DNA from: Ignavibacteriaceae bacterium
GTDB lineage: Bacteria; Bacteroidota; Ignavibacteria; Ignavibacteriales; Ignavibacteriaceae
Assembly (NCBI GenBank): GCA_031292455.1
Contig: JARLHC010000013.1
Span: 1 to 49,942 of the forward strand
DNA: 49,942 nucleotides
Direction: 5' to 3'
Shown: positions 15,953 through 28,756 of the stretch, in pieces
How the letters are laid out: the number at the start of each line of letters is the position of its first letter
Position numbering within the stretch: position 1 is the stretch's first letter
The notes under the pieces: generated by a model
Told to the model about the DNA's origin: nothing
Seen by the model: only the letters and a program-made list of their open reading frames with translations
Database searches by the model: none
Made by a program: the position numbers and the translations under genes

Positions 15953-16846
15953 TTATCCTCTTGGATGAAAATCTTTATGAACCTGTTTAATATAGTCCCT
16001 GTCAATATGAGTATATATCTGCGTAGTTGAGATATCCGCATGACCGAGCATTTCCTGAACAGCTCTTAAGTCTGCCCCTCCCTCTATGAGGTGAGTAGCA
16101 AATGAATGGCGAAAAGTATGGGGATGAACGTCTCTTTTGATTTCAGCTTCCTTAAAATATCTATCTGTTATTTTCCATATACCCATCCTGGACAGCTTTT
16201 TCCCGCGGTTATTTAGGAAAATATAATTTTCGCTTATCGGTCTTTTTAATAAAAGTGGACGGCTATCGGCAAGATATTTCATAACCCAACTTACCGCACT
16301 TCTGCCAATTGGGACCAATCTCTCTTTGGACCCTTTTCCAAACACGCGAATTATTTCTTCTTTAAAATAGAGGTTGGAAATCTTAAGGTTGAGGACTTCA
16401 GAAACCCTAAGACCACATGCATACATAATCTCAAGTAAAGCTTTATCCCTTAGACCAAGTTTATTCTTTGTATCGGGCCTTGACAGCACAGATTCCATTT
16501 CAGGTATGGTTAATACTTCAGGCAGATTCTTTTTACGTTTTGGAGTTTCAATTTTGTCAACAGGATTCCTTGTAATATAATTGTTATGAAACATGTAATT
16601 AAAGAATCCTTTCAGGGAAGAGAGATATCTTGCAGCCGAGCTGCCTGAAAGCCCCAGCTCAAACAAAAGCTTAAAGAAAGAGGAGATATGGTTATAAGAG
16701 ATTTTTTCAGGATCTTCAATATTAAAGTCGCTTTTAATAAATGATATAAAGGCAGTCAAATCATTTTTATAAGATATGATTGTATTATCAGACAGATTTT
16801 TTTCAAGCTTAAGAATATTGAGATATTCTCTTAAGAAGAGGTTCAT
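15953..16846 (-). CDS. xerD: Tyrosine recombinase XerD
   Basis: 297 residues. It resolves chromosome dimers at dif together with a partner XerC-type protein. N-terminal SAM-like DNA-binding domain (1-95), then the catalytic domain with R147 (CGLRVSEVL), K174 (GKGSKERLVP), H243 and R246 (HPHTFRHSF), H269 (LGHADIS) and nucleophile Y278. All catalytic residues are intact and the length is normal. The ATG overlaps the end of the PgpH-like gene by 4 nt. The chromosomal context argues against a phage integrase. Confidence 0.93.
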   Translation of the reverse strand: MNLFLREYLNILKLEKNLSDNTIISYKNDLTAFISFIKSDFNIEDPEKISYNHISSFFKLLFELGLSGSSAARYLSSLKGFFNYMFHNNYITRNPVDKIETPKRKKNLPEVLTIPEMESVLSRPDTKNKLGLRDKALLEIMYACGLRVSEVLNLKISNLYFKEEIIRVFGKGSKERLVPIGRSAVSWVMKYLADSRPLLLKRPISENYIFLNNRGKKLSRMGIWKITDRYFKEAEIKRDVHPHTFRHSFATHLIEGGADLRAVQEMLGHADISTTQIYTHIDRDYIKQVHKDFHPRG

Positions 16847-19038
16847 TTCTTATATTCATTCCCCGATGTTCCCTTTTCCATCTCTTCCTGTTGCGGATAT
16901 TTAATTCTCTTATGATGCTGGCCGATTAGGATACTAATAAAAGCATCTTTTATTTTGGCTATATCACTAAAAGTCAGGGGTGACTCATCCAGCTGGCCTG
17001 AATCTATCCTCACTTTAATTATATTATCAATAACATTTTCCATAATGTCAGGATTCGGTTCATCAATTGATCTTACAGCGGATTCACAACTATCTGCAAG
17101 CATTACTATAGCAGTTTCTTTTGAATTAGGTTTAGGGCCGGAGTAGGAGTAGTCCAGCAGATTAACATTTCCCTCGCCATAAGTCTTTTGGGCTTTATCA
17201 TAGAAAAATGAAATTACGGTAGTACCATGATGCATAGGGATGAAGTTTATTATTTCTTCAGGAATTTTATTCTCCCTAGCTAATTCAATTCCCTCGTTAA
17301 CGTGTCTTTTAATCAGGTTGACACTCTCTTCGGGAGTTAGGTTTTCATGGAGATTATGATTATCCAATTGGTTTTCCACAAAGTTCTGAGGAGTAATTAT
17401 CTTACCGATGTCATGGTAATATGCCCCGACTCTTGCGAGCAAAGGATTAGCGCCAATGCTTTCTGAAGCAGTTTCCGCAAGAGTACCCACAGTCATAGAG
17501 TGATTGAAGGAACCGGGGGCTTTTCGTGCAAGTTCTTTTAATAATGGCCTATCAAAATTTGATAATTCCATCAAAGTAAGATCAGTTGTAATATTGAATA
17601 TCCTTTCAAAAAAAATCAGAAGTCCATAAGTAAGAACCGGGCTAATAAGTGCATTAGAACCTGCGAAGGCGAATTCAAGAAGTAGTGTTTCGGGAGAAGC
17701 AAATTGTTCCAGACCGAAAGCAAAAGCCGAAAAAGCATAGCCAAGAAAGATAAAGAGGAAAGAGCGGAAAATCTGAGATCTGTTTTTAATATCTCTTACG
17801 GTATAGACAGACAGTGCACCGGCAAATACATTCATTGCCGTAAAGGAATAATCATTTCCTCTAAGAGCGCCTATCACCAAAGAGAAAATTATTGTGGTAT
17901 AGAATCCAATTCTTGAATCAAAAATAATGGTCATCAGCATTGATGCTGCCGGAATAAAAATAAGGAAGTAAACCGGGACCGGAAGAATAAGCAGGTTAGT
18001 TATAAATGCAATAAATGAAAGGAAGATCAGGTTACTTGCAATCAAGAGGATTTTTTTATTATCAAAAAATATCTTTTTTCTAAACAGGAAAAGATATATA
18101 ACGAATATTGTTAAAAGGAAAGTGACATGGAGAAATTTACCAACTGACTGAAGGAAATACTCTCCAAGACCTATCTTTTCTCCTTTGGCCTTTTTATAAG
18201 ATTGAATTTTAAGCCAGGAATCTTTTAGAACCCGGTCGTGTTTGCCAATTATCTTTTCATTTTCGTTAACGATACCGGAGTATTTGGAAACATTCTCTTC
18301 GGCCTGCTGAATTTCCTCATTTGTTAATTTAGGTTGATAAATCAGGGTAGGGAGAACAAAATGCTCAGTATATTCCACTAAAGCAGATCCAAATGGTTTT
18401 GAATAATCCCTGCTATAAATATCCCCGATTATCTTATTTTTTAACTGTTCTATTGAAAAAAAACCTTTTGTTGTTTCAATTTTATCTATACTGCCTATTC
18501 TTACCGCAATGCTGTCAAAGCTGATATTATCAGACATAATGCTTGCAGTACCACCGACATATTCATTACTTAAAATTTTTTGTGCATCGGAAAAAAATTG
18601 TTTAAGGTTTTCCTGCTTCCCAGAGATTGCATGGTCTCTTAGATTCTTTAATTCTTCTAACGAACTTCGGCTTAAGAATGCAGAATTATCACCTGAATTA
18701 TCAGAATCAAATTGATCAAGCAAAATAAGCAGGTTAGCATTGAAGGATTTCATGGAATCGGAAATCTTGGAAGCAATATCATTTTCTGTAGTAAAGATTG
18801 GAAACACAGATTTGGCAGCATCTTTTAATTCTTTTTTGTAGACTTCAGCATCTTTATAGACAGGAAAACTAAAAGAAGCGATAAGGTCATCATGAATCCA
18901 TATTGAACCGATTGATGCTTCAGATTCAATTGATTCCCCTTTTGGAAACATGAATACGACGAAAAAGACAGTAACCAGACCAATCAGAATTTTCAGTTTC
19001 AGATTGTCATTTGATTTCAGTTTATCAAGGTCAGACAT
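16843..19038 (-). CDS. PgpH-like 7TM-HD phosphodiesterase (c-di-AMP hydrolase family)
   Basis: 731 residues. One N-terminal membrane helix, an extracytoplasmic 7TMR-HDED domain (about 40-290), seven membrane helices (about 300-470) and a C-terminal cytosolic HD domain with APGSFNHSMTVG and GAYYHDIGKI, followed by MHHGTTVISFFYDKA. This is the architecture of PgpH, which degrades c-di-AMP in Firmicutes; related FCB proteins are often given as HD-family phosphohydrolases. The HD metal ligands look intact. The start ATG overlaps the stop of the upstream HAD gene (TAATG) and the end overlaps xerD, so it is part of one operon. Confidence 0.88.
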   Translation of the reverse strand: MSDLDKLKSNDNLKLKILIGLVTVFFVVFMFPKGESIESEASIGSIWIHDDLIASFSFPVYKDAEVYKKELKDAAKSVFPIFTTENDIASKISDSMKSFNANLLILLDQFDSDNSGDNSAFLSRSSLEELKNLRDHAISGKQENLKQFFSDAQKILSNEYVGGTASIMSDNISFDSIAVRIGSIDKIETTKGFFSIEQLKNKIIGDIYSRDYSKPFGSALVEYTEHFVLPTLIYQPKLTNEEIQQAEENVSKYSGIVNENEKIIGKHDRVLKDSWLKIQSYKKAKGEKIGLGEYFLQSVGKFLHVTFLLTIFVIYLFLFRKKIFFDNKKILLIASNLIFLSFIAFITNLLILPVPVYFLIFIPAASMLMTIIFDSRIGFYTTIIFSLVIGALRGNDYSFTAMNVFAGALSVYTVRDIKNRSQIFRSFLFIFLGYAFSAFAFGLEQFASPETLLLEFAFAGSNALISPVLTYGLLIFFERIFNITTDLTLMELSNFDRPLLKELARKAPGSFNHSMTVGTLAETASESIGANPLLARVGAYYHDIGKIITPQNFVENQLDNHNLHENLTPEESVNLIKRHVNEGIELARENKIPEEIINFIPMHHGTTVISFFYDKAQKTYGEGNVNLLDYSYSGPKPNSKETAIVMLADSCESAVRSIDEPNPDIMENVIDNIIKVRIDSGQLDESPLTFSDIAKIKDAFISILIGQHHKRIKYPQQEEMEKGTSGNEYKK

Positions 19039-19889
19039 TACTTTCTTTTTTTTGCTTTAAGCACCATTTCTAAAAAATCAGCAGTGCCATCTTCGTTATT
19101 ACTTTTCTCAAGAATAATATCGGAACATCCTTTTATCTCAGAAACAGCATTTGCAACAGCGACCTTTAAAGCCCTGGTTTGAAAAAGGCTAAGATCATTA
19201 TACCAGTCCCCACAAACCGCAGCTTCTTTAATATTAAGCCTGAAGTATTTAAGAAGGCGAAAAACACCTGTTCTTTTTGAGGAACCTTTTCTACGAATCT
19301 CGAGATAATAAATATCTTTATGTCTTTGGGATTTGAAAGAGGCACTAGTCAAACCAAACATATATGGAAAATCCATTCTACTTTGGACAAATTTAATAAG
19401 ATCATAATTTTCTCCTGCCAGTAGTATTTCAAGAGTATTATCCATACATTCATCGTAGGAATGCACCTCTTCATACCTGGCACCAAATTTATCAGTAATG
19501 CGAGGAATAATAGAATTATACTCAGTATAATAAATTGCATCCCCATGGCACAAAGCAATATTTATTAGAAAATTTTCAGCAAAACTTATTGCTTTAAGTA
19601 CATGTTTCCTTTTCACATTGGATTCAAAAAGCAGATTATTATCAGGAAAGCTTTTAATAAGACATCCATCGAGAGAAATAAGAGGAGATTTTAACTGAAG
19701 TTCTTCTGCAAATGCTGTGATGGCAGAATGAAGGCGACCTGTAGCAAAAGAAAAATGAACATCTCTTTCTTCGAGTTGTTTAATCAATTGTTTTGAGCGG
19801 ATACCGATCATCCCGTCATCATTCAGGAGAGTCCCGTCGAGATCAAAAACAATTAGTTTAATTCCTTTTAATCTATTTTCAAATTCCAT
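19038..19889 (-). CDS. Cof-type HAD-IIB phosphatase
   Basis: 283 residues. HAD motif I FDLDGT with nucleophile D16 and acid D18, motif II in HFSFATGR, a C2-type cap domain in the middle (about 85-200), then motif III/IV AAVCGDWYNDLSLF. Members dephosphorylate sugar phosphates, FMN or other small metabolites; the substrate cannot be read from sequence. It starts at an ATG with no clear SD, 21 nt after the STAS gene, and overlaps the PgpH-like gene by one base. Confidence 0.9.
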   Translation of the reverse strand: MEFENRLKGIKLIVFDLDGTLLNDDGMIGIRSKQLIKQLEERDVHFSFATGRLHSAITAFAEELQLKSPLISLDGCLIKSFPDNNLLFESNVKRKHVLKAISFAENFLINIALCHGDAIYYTEYNSIIPRITDKFGARYEEVHSYDECMDNTLEILLAGENYDLIKFVQSRMDFPYMFGLTSASFKSQRHKDIYYLEIRRKGSSKRTGVFRLLKYFRLNIKEAAVCGDWYNDLSLFQTRALKVAVANAVSEIKGCSDIILEKSNNEDGTADFLEMVLKAKKRK

Positions 19890-19910
19890 AAATATATGTT
19901 ATAGGGAAAA

Positions 19911-20258
19911 TTATTCGTTTTCCAATTCCTGAAACGCTTCATCAACAGTATCACAGACAGGAAGGACCCTGTCTAATTGTGTAATTTTTATTAAAGAATT
20001 AACTTTATTAGTAGGAGCTGCGAGGCGGATTTTCCCTCCAACTGAATTAATCAACCTATTGGCTACAAGAATTGCGCTTAAACCTGAACTGTCACATGTT
20101 TCCACTTCACTTAGATCCATTATAAGTTTATTGATGCCATCAACCTTTAGAAGAAGAGTAATTTCCCCTTTAAGCAATCCAGATATATTAGTATCAAGCC
20201 GTCTTTCCAGGAGCTTAAAAATGGTGATGTTGTTTATTCTTTTTGTTTCAAAATTCAT
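19911..20258 (-). CDS. STAS-domain protein (anti-sigma factor antagonist-like)
   Basis: 115 residues, a single STAS domain. The SpoIIAA-like phosphorylation loop CDSSGL (55-60) retains the Ser pair, so it may be switched by a serine kinase of the RsbW/SpoIIAB type; no such kinase is in the window. KLIMDLSEVETCD and AILVANRLI match the family. The SD AGAG lies 7 nt before the ATG. It may regulate a sigma factor or, as in many Gram-negative bacteria, another signalling partner. Confidence 0.88.
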   Translation of the reverse strand: MNFETKRINNITIFKLLERRLDTNISGLLKGEITLLLKVDGINKLIMDLSEVETCDSSGLSAILVANRLINSVGGKIRLAAPTNKVNSLIKITQLDRVLPVCDTVDEAFQELENE

Positions 20259-20267
20259 TATAAATCT

Positions 20268-23690
<3,423 letters not shown>

Positions 23691-23691
23691 A

Positions 23692-25056
23692 TTATACTTT
23701 TCTCATTAATTTTGCGGCAAAAGCTCCATCCATAAAATGAATATGGGGAAGAGTCTGAGTACAACCATTTTCATCGATTAAAGATTTTGGAAAAACCTCT
23801 TCGGCATTTAATAAAATAAAATCCGAATTAGCTTGCAGAAATTTCTTAACAACGCCGAAATTTTCTTCAGGTTCAATTGAGCACGTGCTATAGACAACAA
23901 TCCCACCCGGTTTAACCAGTTTAGACGCCTTGGATAGCAATTTACCCTGAAGTTCCGTCAATTTATGAATATCAAGCAGATCCCTTTTCCATTTAATATC
24001 CGGTTTTTTTGACAAAGTGCCTGTGCCGGAGCAAGGGACGTCAGCAAGGATTCTATCAAAATTATTATCATTATATTCAAGGGCGTCTGCAGCAACAGTT
24101 TTTACACAATTAAAATTCATCCTAGTAATATTTCTCTTTAAAATTTCCAGCCGGCTTTCATAACGGTCGAGCGCAACCAGTTCGCCATTATCCTCCATCA
24201 GAGAAGCAATAAACATTGTTTTACCTCCTGGTGCAGCGCACAGGTCAAGAACCCTCATACCTGGATGGGGATCAAGCATCCGGCAAGCAATTCCAGCACT
24301 TTCATCCTGAATATTGAAATAACCTTCAGTAAAATAGTTCCAAGCTGTTATATTAGTAAGGTTATGCAATTTAAAGAACTCGGGTAAATATTTCCCTGGA
24401 GTATATTTTAGATTTACAGAGTAAAGAAGCCGACTGAATTCATCACTGCTAACCTTAAGAGTGTTAATTTTCAAAGTAAGATAAGGTTTCTCATTATTAG
24501 CAGCTAGAAGTTTTTCTACGGCCTCCTGTCCAAATCTGTTCAGATAACGCTTAACCATCCAAGAAGGGTGAGAATAGTATGCACTTAAATAACCGGGCAG
24601 ATCCTCCTTGGGATCAGGAAACCGAATAGAATTTTTACTTCTTATAATGTTTCGTAAGACTGCATTAGTAAGGTCCGCGGGCTTCTGACCCTGAAGTTTT
24701 TTAACAAATTCCACAGCTTCATTAACAGCAGCATGATCAGGGACCTTATCGAGAAAAAGGATCTGGTAGAGAGCAACACGAAGCCCGTTTTTCAAGTTGG
24801 GTATTGCTTTTGAGAATTGGCCTTTATAGAAACCGTTAAGGACCCAATCGAGTCTTCCCATCCACCTGACAACGCCATGCACAATTTCAAAGAGAAGAGC
24901 TTTATCTGGTCCACTTAATTCTGAATCACGCATTTCCTTATCAAGAAGTTTATCGAGGTAGGCATCACTTCTTTCGACACTATTAAGTGTTTTGACAGCT
25001 AAGCCTCTTACACCCTGATAGAGATCTTTTACAGTATGTTCGCTAATCTCAGTCAT
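23692..25056 (-). CDS. rsmB: 16S rRNA (cytosine-967-C5)-methyltransferase RsmB
   Basis: 454 residues. An N-terminal NusB-like RNA-binding domain (about 10-145) and a Rossmann-fold methyltransferase with SAM motif LDLCAAPGGKT (270-280). The two catalytic cysteines of m5C enzymes are present: C342 (DVPCSGTG) and C392 (YSTCSIEPEE). Length and order match RsmB (Sun/Fmu). Just upstream is the sugar nucleotidyltransferase gene with a 2-nt gap. Confidence 0.95.
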   Translation of the reverse strand: MTEISEHTVKDLYQGVRGLAVKTLNSVERSDAYLDKLLDKEMRDSELSGPDKALLFEIVHGVVRWMGRLDWVLNGFYKGQFSKAIPNLKNGLRVALYQILFLDKVPDHAAVNEAVEFVKKLQGQKPADLTNAVLRNIIRSKNSIRFPDPKEDLPGYLSAYYSHPSWMVKRYLNRFGQEAVEKLLAANNEKPYLTLKINTLKVSSDEFSRLLYSVNLKYTPGKYLPEFFKLHNLTNITAWNYFTEGYFNIQDESAGIACRMLDPHPGMRVLDLCAAPGGKTMFIASLMEDNGELVALDRYESRLEILKRNITRMNFNCVKTVAADALEYNDNNFDRILADVPCSGTGTLSKKPDIKWKRDLLDIHKLTELQGKLLSKASKLVKPGGIVVYSTCSIEPEENFGVVKKFLQANSDFILLNAEEVFPKSLIDENGCTQTLPHIHFMDGAFAAKLMRKV

Positions 25057-25058
25057 AT

Positions 25059-26312
25059 TTAAAATGGCAATCCTTTTATCATTCGTTCATTCTTTGTAAA
25101 ATCGAAGATATTCCTGAAGAGGTCTTCGTCAGTTTTTTTGAATTCTATTTTTCTTCTTGACATAACAACTTTAGCAGTATCCAAACATTTATCAACATTG
25201 TAGGTCTGTAGGTTGTCACTGCCGCCCCATGAGAAAGAAGGAAGGTATTTAGAAGGGAATCCAGATCCATAGATATTACAGGAGAATCCTACAATAGTTC
25301 CGGTATTAAACATAGTATTGATTCCAGTTTTTGAATGATCCCCCATTATTAGACCAAGGAACTGCGACTTAGTATTTATCTCCTGCCCGTTCACATGTAC
25401 TTTTACGAATCCATAATTATTCCTAAGATCGGAACAATTAGTATCTGCACCAAGATTAATCCAACTTCCAAGATATGCGTGACCGAGAAATCCATCATGC
25501 TGCTTATTTGAATATGACATTATAATAGAATCCTCAACCTCCCCGCCCACTTTGCAGACATCTCCGATGCTTATATTTTCATAAATCTTTGCAAGACTTT
25601 TAATAAGAGTTGAACGACCTATATATACCGGGCCAATAATAACAGAGTTTGGAAACACTACACTATTATCGCCGATATAAATTGGACCATTTGAGGCGTC
25701 AAGAACAACGCCGGGTTTAATAATTGCATTTCCTTCAATGAAGATATTATCTTTATTGATTAAATGGACTCCGGCCAGATGGTTATGAAATAAATTTTTT
25801 GAAGCAAGATAGTTAATATCGGAAATAAGTTCTGCGTTGTTTTCTCTAATGAGATCCCATATAAAACCAGCAGTTTTAACATCTACATCTTCCTTTGGAA
25901 CTGTGGGGAATAAGGGAAGTTCAAATGGTATATTTAAATTCTGTTTGAATTTCTTAAGGTTATTTCCAGACAGACGAGCAGCGACTAAATCATTATTATT
26001 ATTCAGGTAGAGTTTATCCTCGTTATCATTCAATGGAATGACTGAAGATAAATTCATACCTGCAATAACTCTTCCATTAATAAACAAGCAACTATCACCC
26101 AGGATCTCATTCACAGGAATGCCAGGATTTTGCTCCTTAATAATTGGCGCAAGATACTCCCTGCAATGAAGAGAATAATTTACTCCAGGATAAGCCCTAA
26201 GAATTTTATCTTTTAGGGAAGAGCCACCGCAAATAAGGTTATACACCCCCCTTGAATAAATGAGTGGTTCCAAAAAATTGACTGCATTATCCTCAAATAA
26301 GCATAATTGCAT
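25059..26312 (-). CDS. Putative sugar nucleotidyltransferase with beta-helix (GlmU-like, NTP_transf_4 type)
   Basis: 417 residues. The start MQLCLFEDNAVNFLEPLIYSR fits the N-terminal domain found in FCB-group GlmU-like proteins (PF13562). Hexapeptide repeats follow (IYIGDNSVVFPNSVIIGPVY, SIGDVCKVGGEVEDS), then GHAYLGSWINLGADTNCSDL and a loop with NTGTIVGFSCNIYG. The classical GlmU nucleotide-binding LxAGxGTRM is not present, so the activity is inferred only. It is the second GlmU-like protein in the window, besides the one at 8262-9767. It begins a minus-strand run ending with ligA and beyond. Confidence 0.75.
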   Translation of the reverse strand: MQLCLFEDNAVNFLEPLIYSRGVYNLICGGSSLKDKILRAYPGVNYSLHCREYLAPIIKEQNPGIPVNEILGDSCLFINGRVIAGMNLSSVIPLNDNEDKLYLNNNNDLVAARLSGNNLKKFKQNLNIPFELPLFPTVPKEDVDVKTAGFIWDLIRENNAELISDINYLASKNLFHNHLAGVHLINKDNIFIEGNAIIKPGVVLDASNGPIYIGDNSVVFPNSVIIGPVYIGRSTLIKSLAKIYENISIGDVCKVGGEVEDSIIMSYSNKQHDGFLGHAYLGSWINLGADTNCSDLRNNYGFVKVHVNGQEINTKSQFLGLIMGDHSKTGINTMFNTGTIVGFSCNIYGSGFPSKYLPSFSWGGSDNLQTYNVDKCLDTAKVVMSRRKIEFKKTDEDLFRNIFDFTKNERMIKGLPF

Positions 26313-26503
26313 ATGAGCTCTTATTTATTATTAAGATATGTAATTTAATGTTTTTTGTTGAAAGAATCCTGGATATTGGAATATGATCACTTTATGCCAA
26401 AGATCATAACCCTTTCTTATTTTATATGTTTTGAAAAAGGCGCAATGTGCTGTCGTCAGAAAAATTTTTTATTGGAAATAAATTAAATGTGGCTGGTACC
26501 GGT

Positions 26504-27199
26504 TCAATCGGCAACGGAAGTGAAATATGTATTTGTTATACTATCGGCTGCTTCACGGTAATACTTATAAGTATTAAAATCTACTTTTTTTATAAGGAAA
26601 CGTTTTTCCGCCCTTTCAAGAAAATCAGAATCTTCACTGTACTCGAGGTTTCTGAAGCCATTAAGCAAGAGAAATACTTTCCTTCTACCGAAAAAAGTAG
26701 CCCCTATAGTACATTCAGAGAGGTGAATAAACCTTAATGGATTATTTTTATCTCTAACATATTCATTACCGATAATTTTTACTCCTCCTCGAATCATATC
26801 TATTTGCGGATGCTGTTCCATATAATCGACCCGTTTAAGGAGGTGTTCTTTTTCATATTCATCATCGCTATCAAGAAAAGTAATATACTTACCTTTTGAT
26901 GCCAATATACCTTTATTCCGGCTTAGGGGTAATTTCATATTTTTATGGGATATTATATTAAATTCAGGATAATAAGACTTGTATTCTTTTAAGACCTCGA
27001 ATGATCTATCCCAACTTCCATCATCAATTGCTATGAGCTCCCAGTTTTTAAATGTTTGTGCCAAAAGTGAGTCGATACATCTTTTAAGATATTGTTCCCT
27101 ATTATAAACAACCAAAATTACAGAAACTTCGGGAAGATATTTAGTATTTTCAGGCAAAAGAATTTTCCTTAGTAGAATATAATTTTTGAAATTATTCAT
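26504..27199 (-). CDS. Glycosyltransferase family 2
   Basis: 231 residues. A GT-A fold transferase with VSVILVVYNREQYLKRCIDS, AIDDGSWDRS, LSRNKGILASKGKYITFLDSDDEY (the DSDD metal and nucleotide site) and GGVKIIG in the acceptor part. No transmembrane segment, so cytosolic or peripheral. Donor and acceptor cannot be assigned. It has no clear SD and lies between the rpmE terminator and a 190-nt gap, so it is probably transcribed alone. The plus-strand frame that overlaps its end (26447-26737) is a shadow. Confidence 0.88.
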   Translation of the reverse strand: MNNFKNYILLRKILLPENTKYLPEVSVILVVYNREQYLKRCIDSLLAQTFKNWELIAIDDGSWDRSFEVLKEYKSYYPEFNIISHKNMKLPLSRNKGILASKGKYITFLDSDDEYEKEHLLKRVDYMEQHPQIDMIRGGVKIIGNEYVRDKNNPLRFIHLSECTIGATFFGRRKVFLLLNGFRNLEYSEDSDFLERAEKRFLIKKVDFNTYKYYREAADSITNTYFTSVAD

Positions 27200-27253
27200 A
27201 AAATGCTATAGCAGAAGTGCAATACATCACTTTCAAATCAAGTTTAAAATAGA

Positions 27254-27275
27254 AAAAGCCAGCGAACCGGCTTTT
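27254..27275 (-). terminator. Terminator after rpmE
   Basis: Arms AAAAGCC (27254-27260) and GGCTTTT (27269-27275), with the stem extending inward apart from one A-C mismatch. The T-tract follows on the minus strand. It sits 26 nt past the rpmE stop. Confidence 0.75.
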
Positions 27276-27300
27276 AATATCTTAATCAAAAAGAGAAATG

Positions 27301-27546
27301 CTATTTCTTTGCGTATTTCTTATTGAACTTTTCTACTCTTCCGGCTGTATCCATTAGTTTTTGTTTCCCGGTAAAAAATGGATGAGAGCCGCTAGAAATT
27401 TCCAGTTTTACCAACGGATAAGTATTGCCATCTGTCCATTGAATTGTTTCGTTGGTTTTAATAGTAGACCGAGTAAGGATCGAAAAGTCACAAGATACAT
27501 CGTGAAAAACCACCGCTCTATATTCAGGATGAATTCCTTTTTTCAT
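27301..27546 (-). CDS. rpmE: 50S ribosomal protein L31, type B
   Basis: 81 residues. Starts [16 protein letters not shown] and continues with the family pattern [21 protein letters not shown]. It lacks the zinc-binding cysteines of type A L31 (the only Cys is in VSCDF), so it is the zinc-independent form. AGG precedes the ATG. It has its own terminator, so it is likely monocistronic. Confidence 0.96.
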   Translation of the reverse strand: MKKGIHPEYRAVVFHDVSCDFSILTRSTIKTNETIQWTDGNTYPLVKLEISSGSHPFFTGKQKLMDTAGRVEKFNKKYAKK

Positions 27547-27623
27547 TATATCAACCTATCAGATTTTTTATTATAAAGTAATTTTAAATATAAATAATAT
27601 GAAGGAATTAACAAAACAAATAA

Positions 27624-28106
27624 CTATTGAGTTTTATTAAAATAGGCTTTTATCTGCTCTTTTAATTTATTGATCTTGGCTCTCTCAGCATCATTTATCC
27701 GAATTTGAAGAAAATTAAGCCCTTCTTTATTTATTTTTAAGGAATTGTTAACCGAAGCTTCGGCAAATTCATGTGGCACTGTGGAAAGATTTCGGTTGGT
27801 TGAAACACGTGAAATGTCCTCCCTCATAACAGGTTTTACAAGGAAAGGATTTTCGTATTCGGTGGAGTTAGGGTTATAAAAATAAAGAATGGCGACTACG
27901 GATGCGGCAACAGCTGCAGAAGGAATAACCCGTGATGGAAGCAAAATTTTATCCCACCATTGGACTTTATATTTTTCCTTAAAATTTCCTGAATTGATTC
28001 TTCTCATTAAATCTGATTCGAAATTAGGAGGGGCCGAAACTTTGGACATGTATTTAAGAAGATTTATAATGCTTTTATAGTGAAAATCATCATCATCTGG
28101 TATCAT
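27624..28106 (-). CDS. Putative anti-sigma factor, membrane-anchored, without zinc motif
   Basis: 160 residues, placed 4 nt after the ECF sigma gene with AAGGA overlapping that gene's end; the pairing is the main reason for the call. N-terminal cytosolic part of about 55 residues (HYKSIINLLKYMSKVSAPPNF), one hydrophobic span (60-77, with VIPSAAVAASVVAILYFY), then an extracytoplasmic tail. It has no cysteine at all, so the ZAS HxxxCxxC motif of many anti-sigma factors is absent. Role inferred from context only. Confidence 0.6.
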   Translation of the reverse strand: MIPDDDDFHYKSIINLLKYMSKVSAPPNFESDLMRRINSGNFKEKYKVQWWDKILLPSRVIPSAAVAASVVAILYFYNPNSTEYENPFLVKPVMREDISRVSTNRNLSTVPHEFAEASVNNSLKINKEGLNFLQIRINDAERAKINKLKEQIKAYFNKTQ

Positions 28107-28110
28107 TTAT

Positions 28111-28698
28111 TCATTCCTTATAAATATCTTTAAGCAACTTCTGTAATTGAGTTCTTCCACGATTAATTCTTGATTTAACAGTGCCAACGGTAATTCCTGT
28201 AATATTAGCTATTTCTTCATAGGACATTTCTTGAATATCCCTTAGAATAACCATCTCGCGATATGAATCTGAGACCTGAAGCAGGGCTTTTTGGATTATT
28301 TCATCCTTAATTCCGCTGTCAGCAATTACATCAGGACGAGCGCTTTGATCCGGAATATCAAAAGGTTCTTCATCATCTCCATGAGAGCTAATGGAAAATA
28401 TATTTCTTCTTTTGCGCCTCTGATACTCGGTCCTTGCCAGATTTCCAGCTATGGTATATATCCAGGTAGAAAATTTAGCTATGGATTTATAAGAATCTTT
28501 ATTCTTATAAACCTTGATCATTGTTTCCTGAACAATATCGGCACATGTTTCATAGTCACCTAAAAATCTATAAATGTAATTGATTAGAGGGTTTTTGTAC
28601 CTCTGAACCAATATTTCATAAGCCTTTACCGTGTTATTCAGTTGAAACTCAAGTATCAGTTCCTCATCAGTCAGATCGCTGAGTTTTGTATTTGTCAA
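28111..28698 (-). CDS. ECF-type RNA polymerase sigma factor
   Basis: 195 residues. Region 2: YRFLGDYETCADIVQETMIK with FSTWIYTIAGNLARTEYQRR. Region 4: LLQVSDSYREMVILRDI, then EMSYEEIANITGITVGTVKSR, the -35-binding helix-turn-helix. Sigma-1 and sigma-3 are absent, as expected for ECF factors. The start is TTG (28698); an in-frame stop lies a few codons upstream, so there is no ATG option. A weak AGAAG serves as SD. The anti-sigma-like gene follows directly, and the pair probably answers an envelope signal. Confidence 0.93.
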   Translation of the reverse strand: MTNTKLSDLTDEELILEFQLNNTVKAYEILVQRYKNPLINYIYRFLGDYETCADIVQETMIKVYKNKDSYKSIAKFSTWIYTIAGNLARTEYQRRKRRNIFSISSHGDDEEPFDIPDQSARPDVIADSGIKDEIIQKALLQVSDSYREMVILRDIQEMSYEEIANITGITVGTVKSRINRGRTQLQKLLKDIYKE

Positions 28699-28756
28699 AG
28701 TTCTTCTTTTATACTTTAATGAATTTGAAATGTTTCATAATTATAAGATATAATTA

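Noticed and set aside
15953-16846. XerD as a phage or element integrase
   Set aside because: All features match the housekeeping XerD family, it is embedded in a core operon, and there are no flanking att repeats, tRNA or phage genes.
26447-26737. 96-codon plus-strand frame opposite the GT2 gene
   Set aside because: Antisense shadow of the GT2 C-terminus; no SD or domain.
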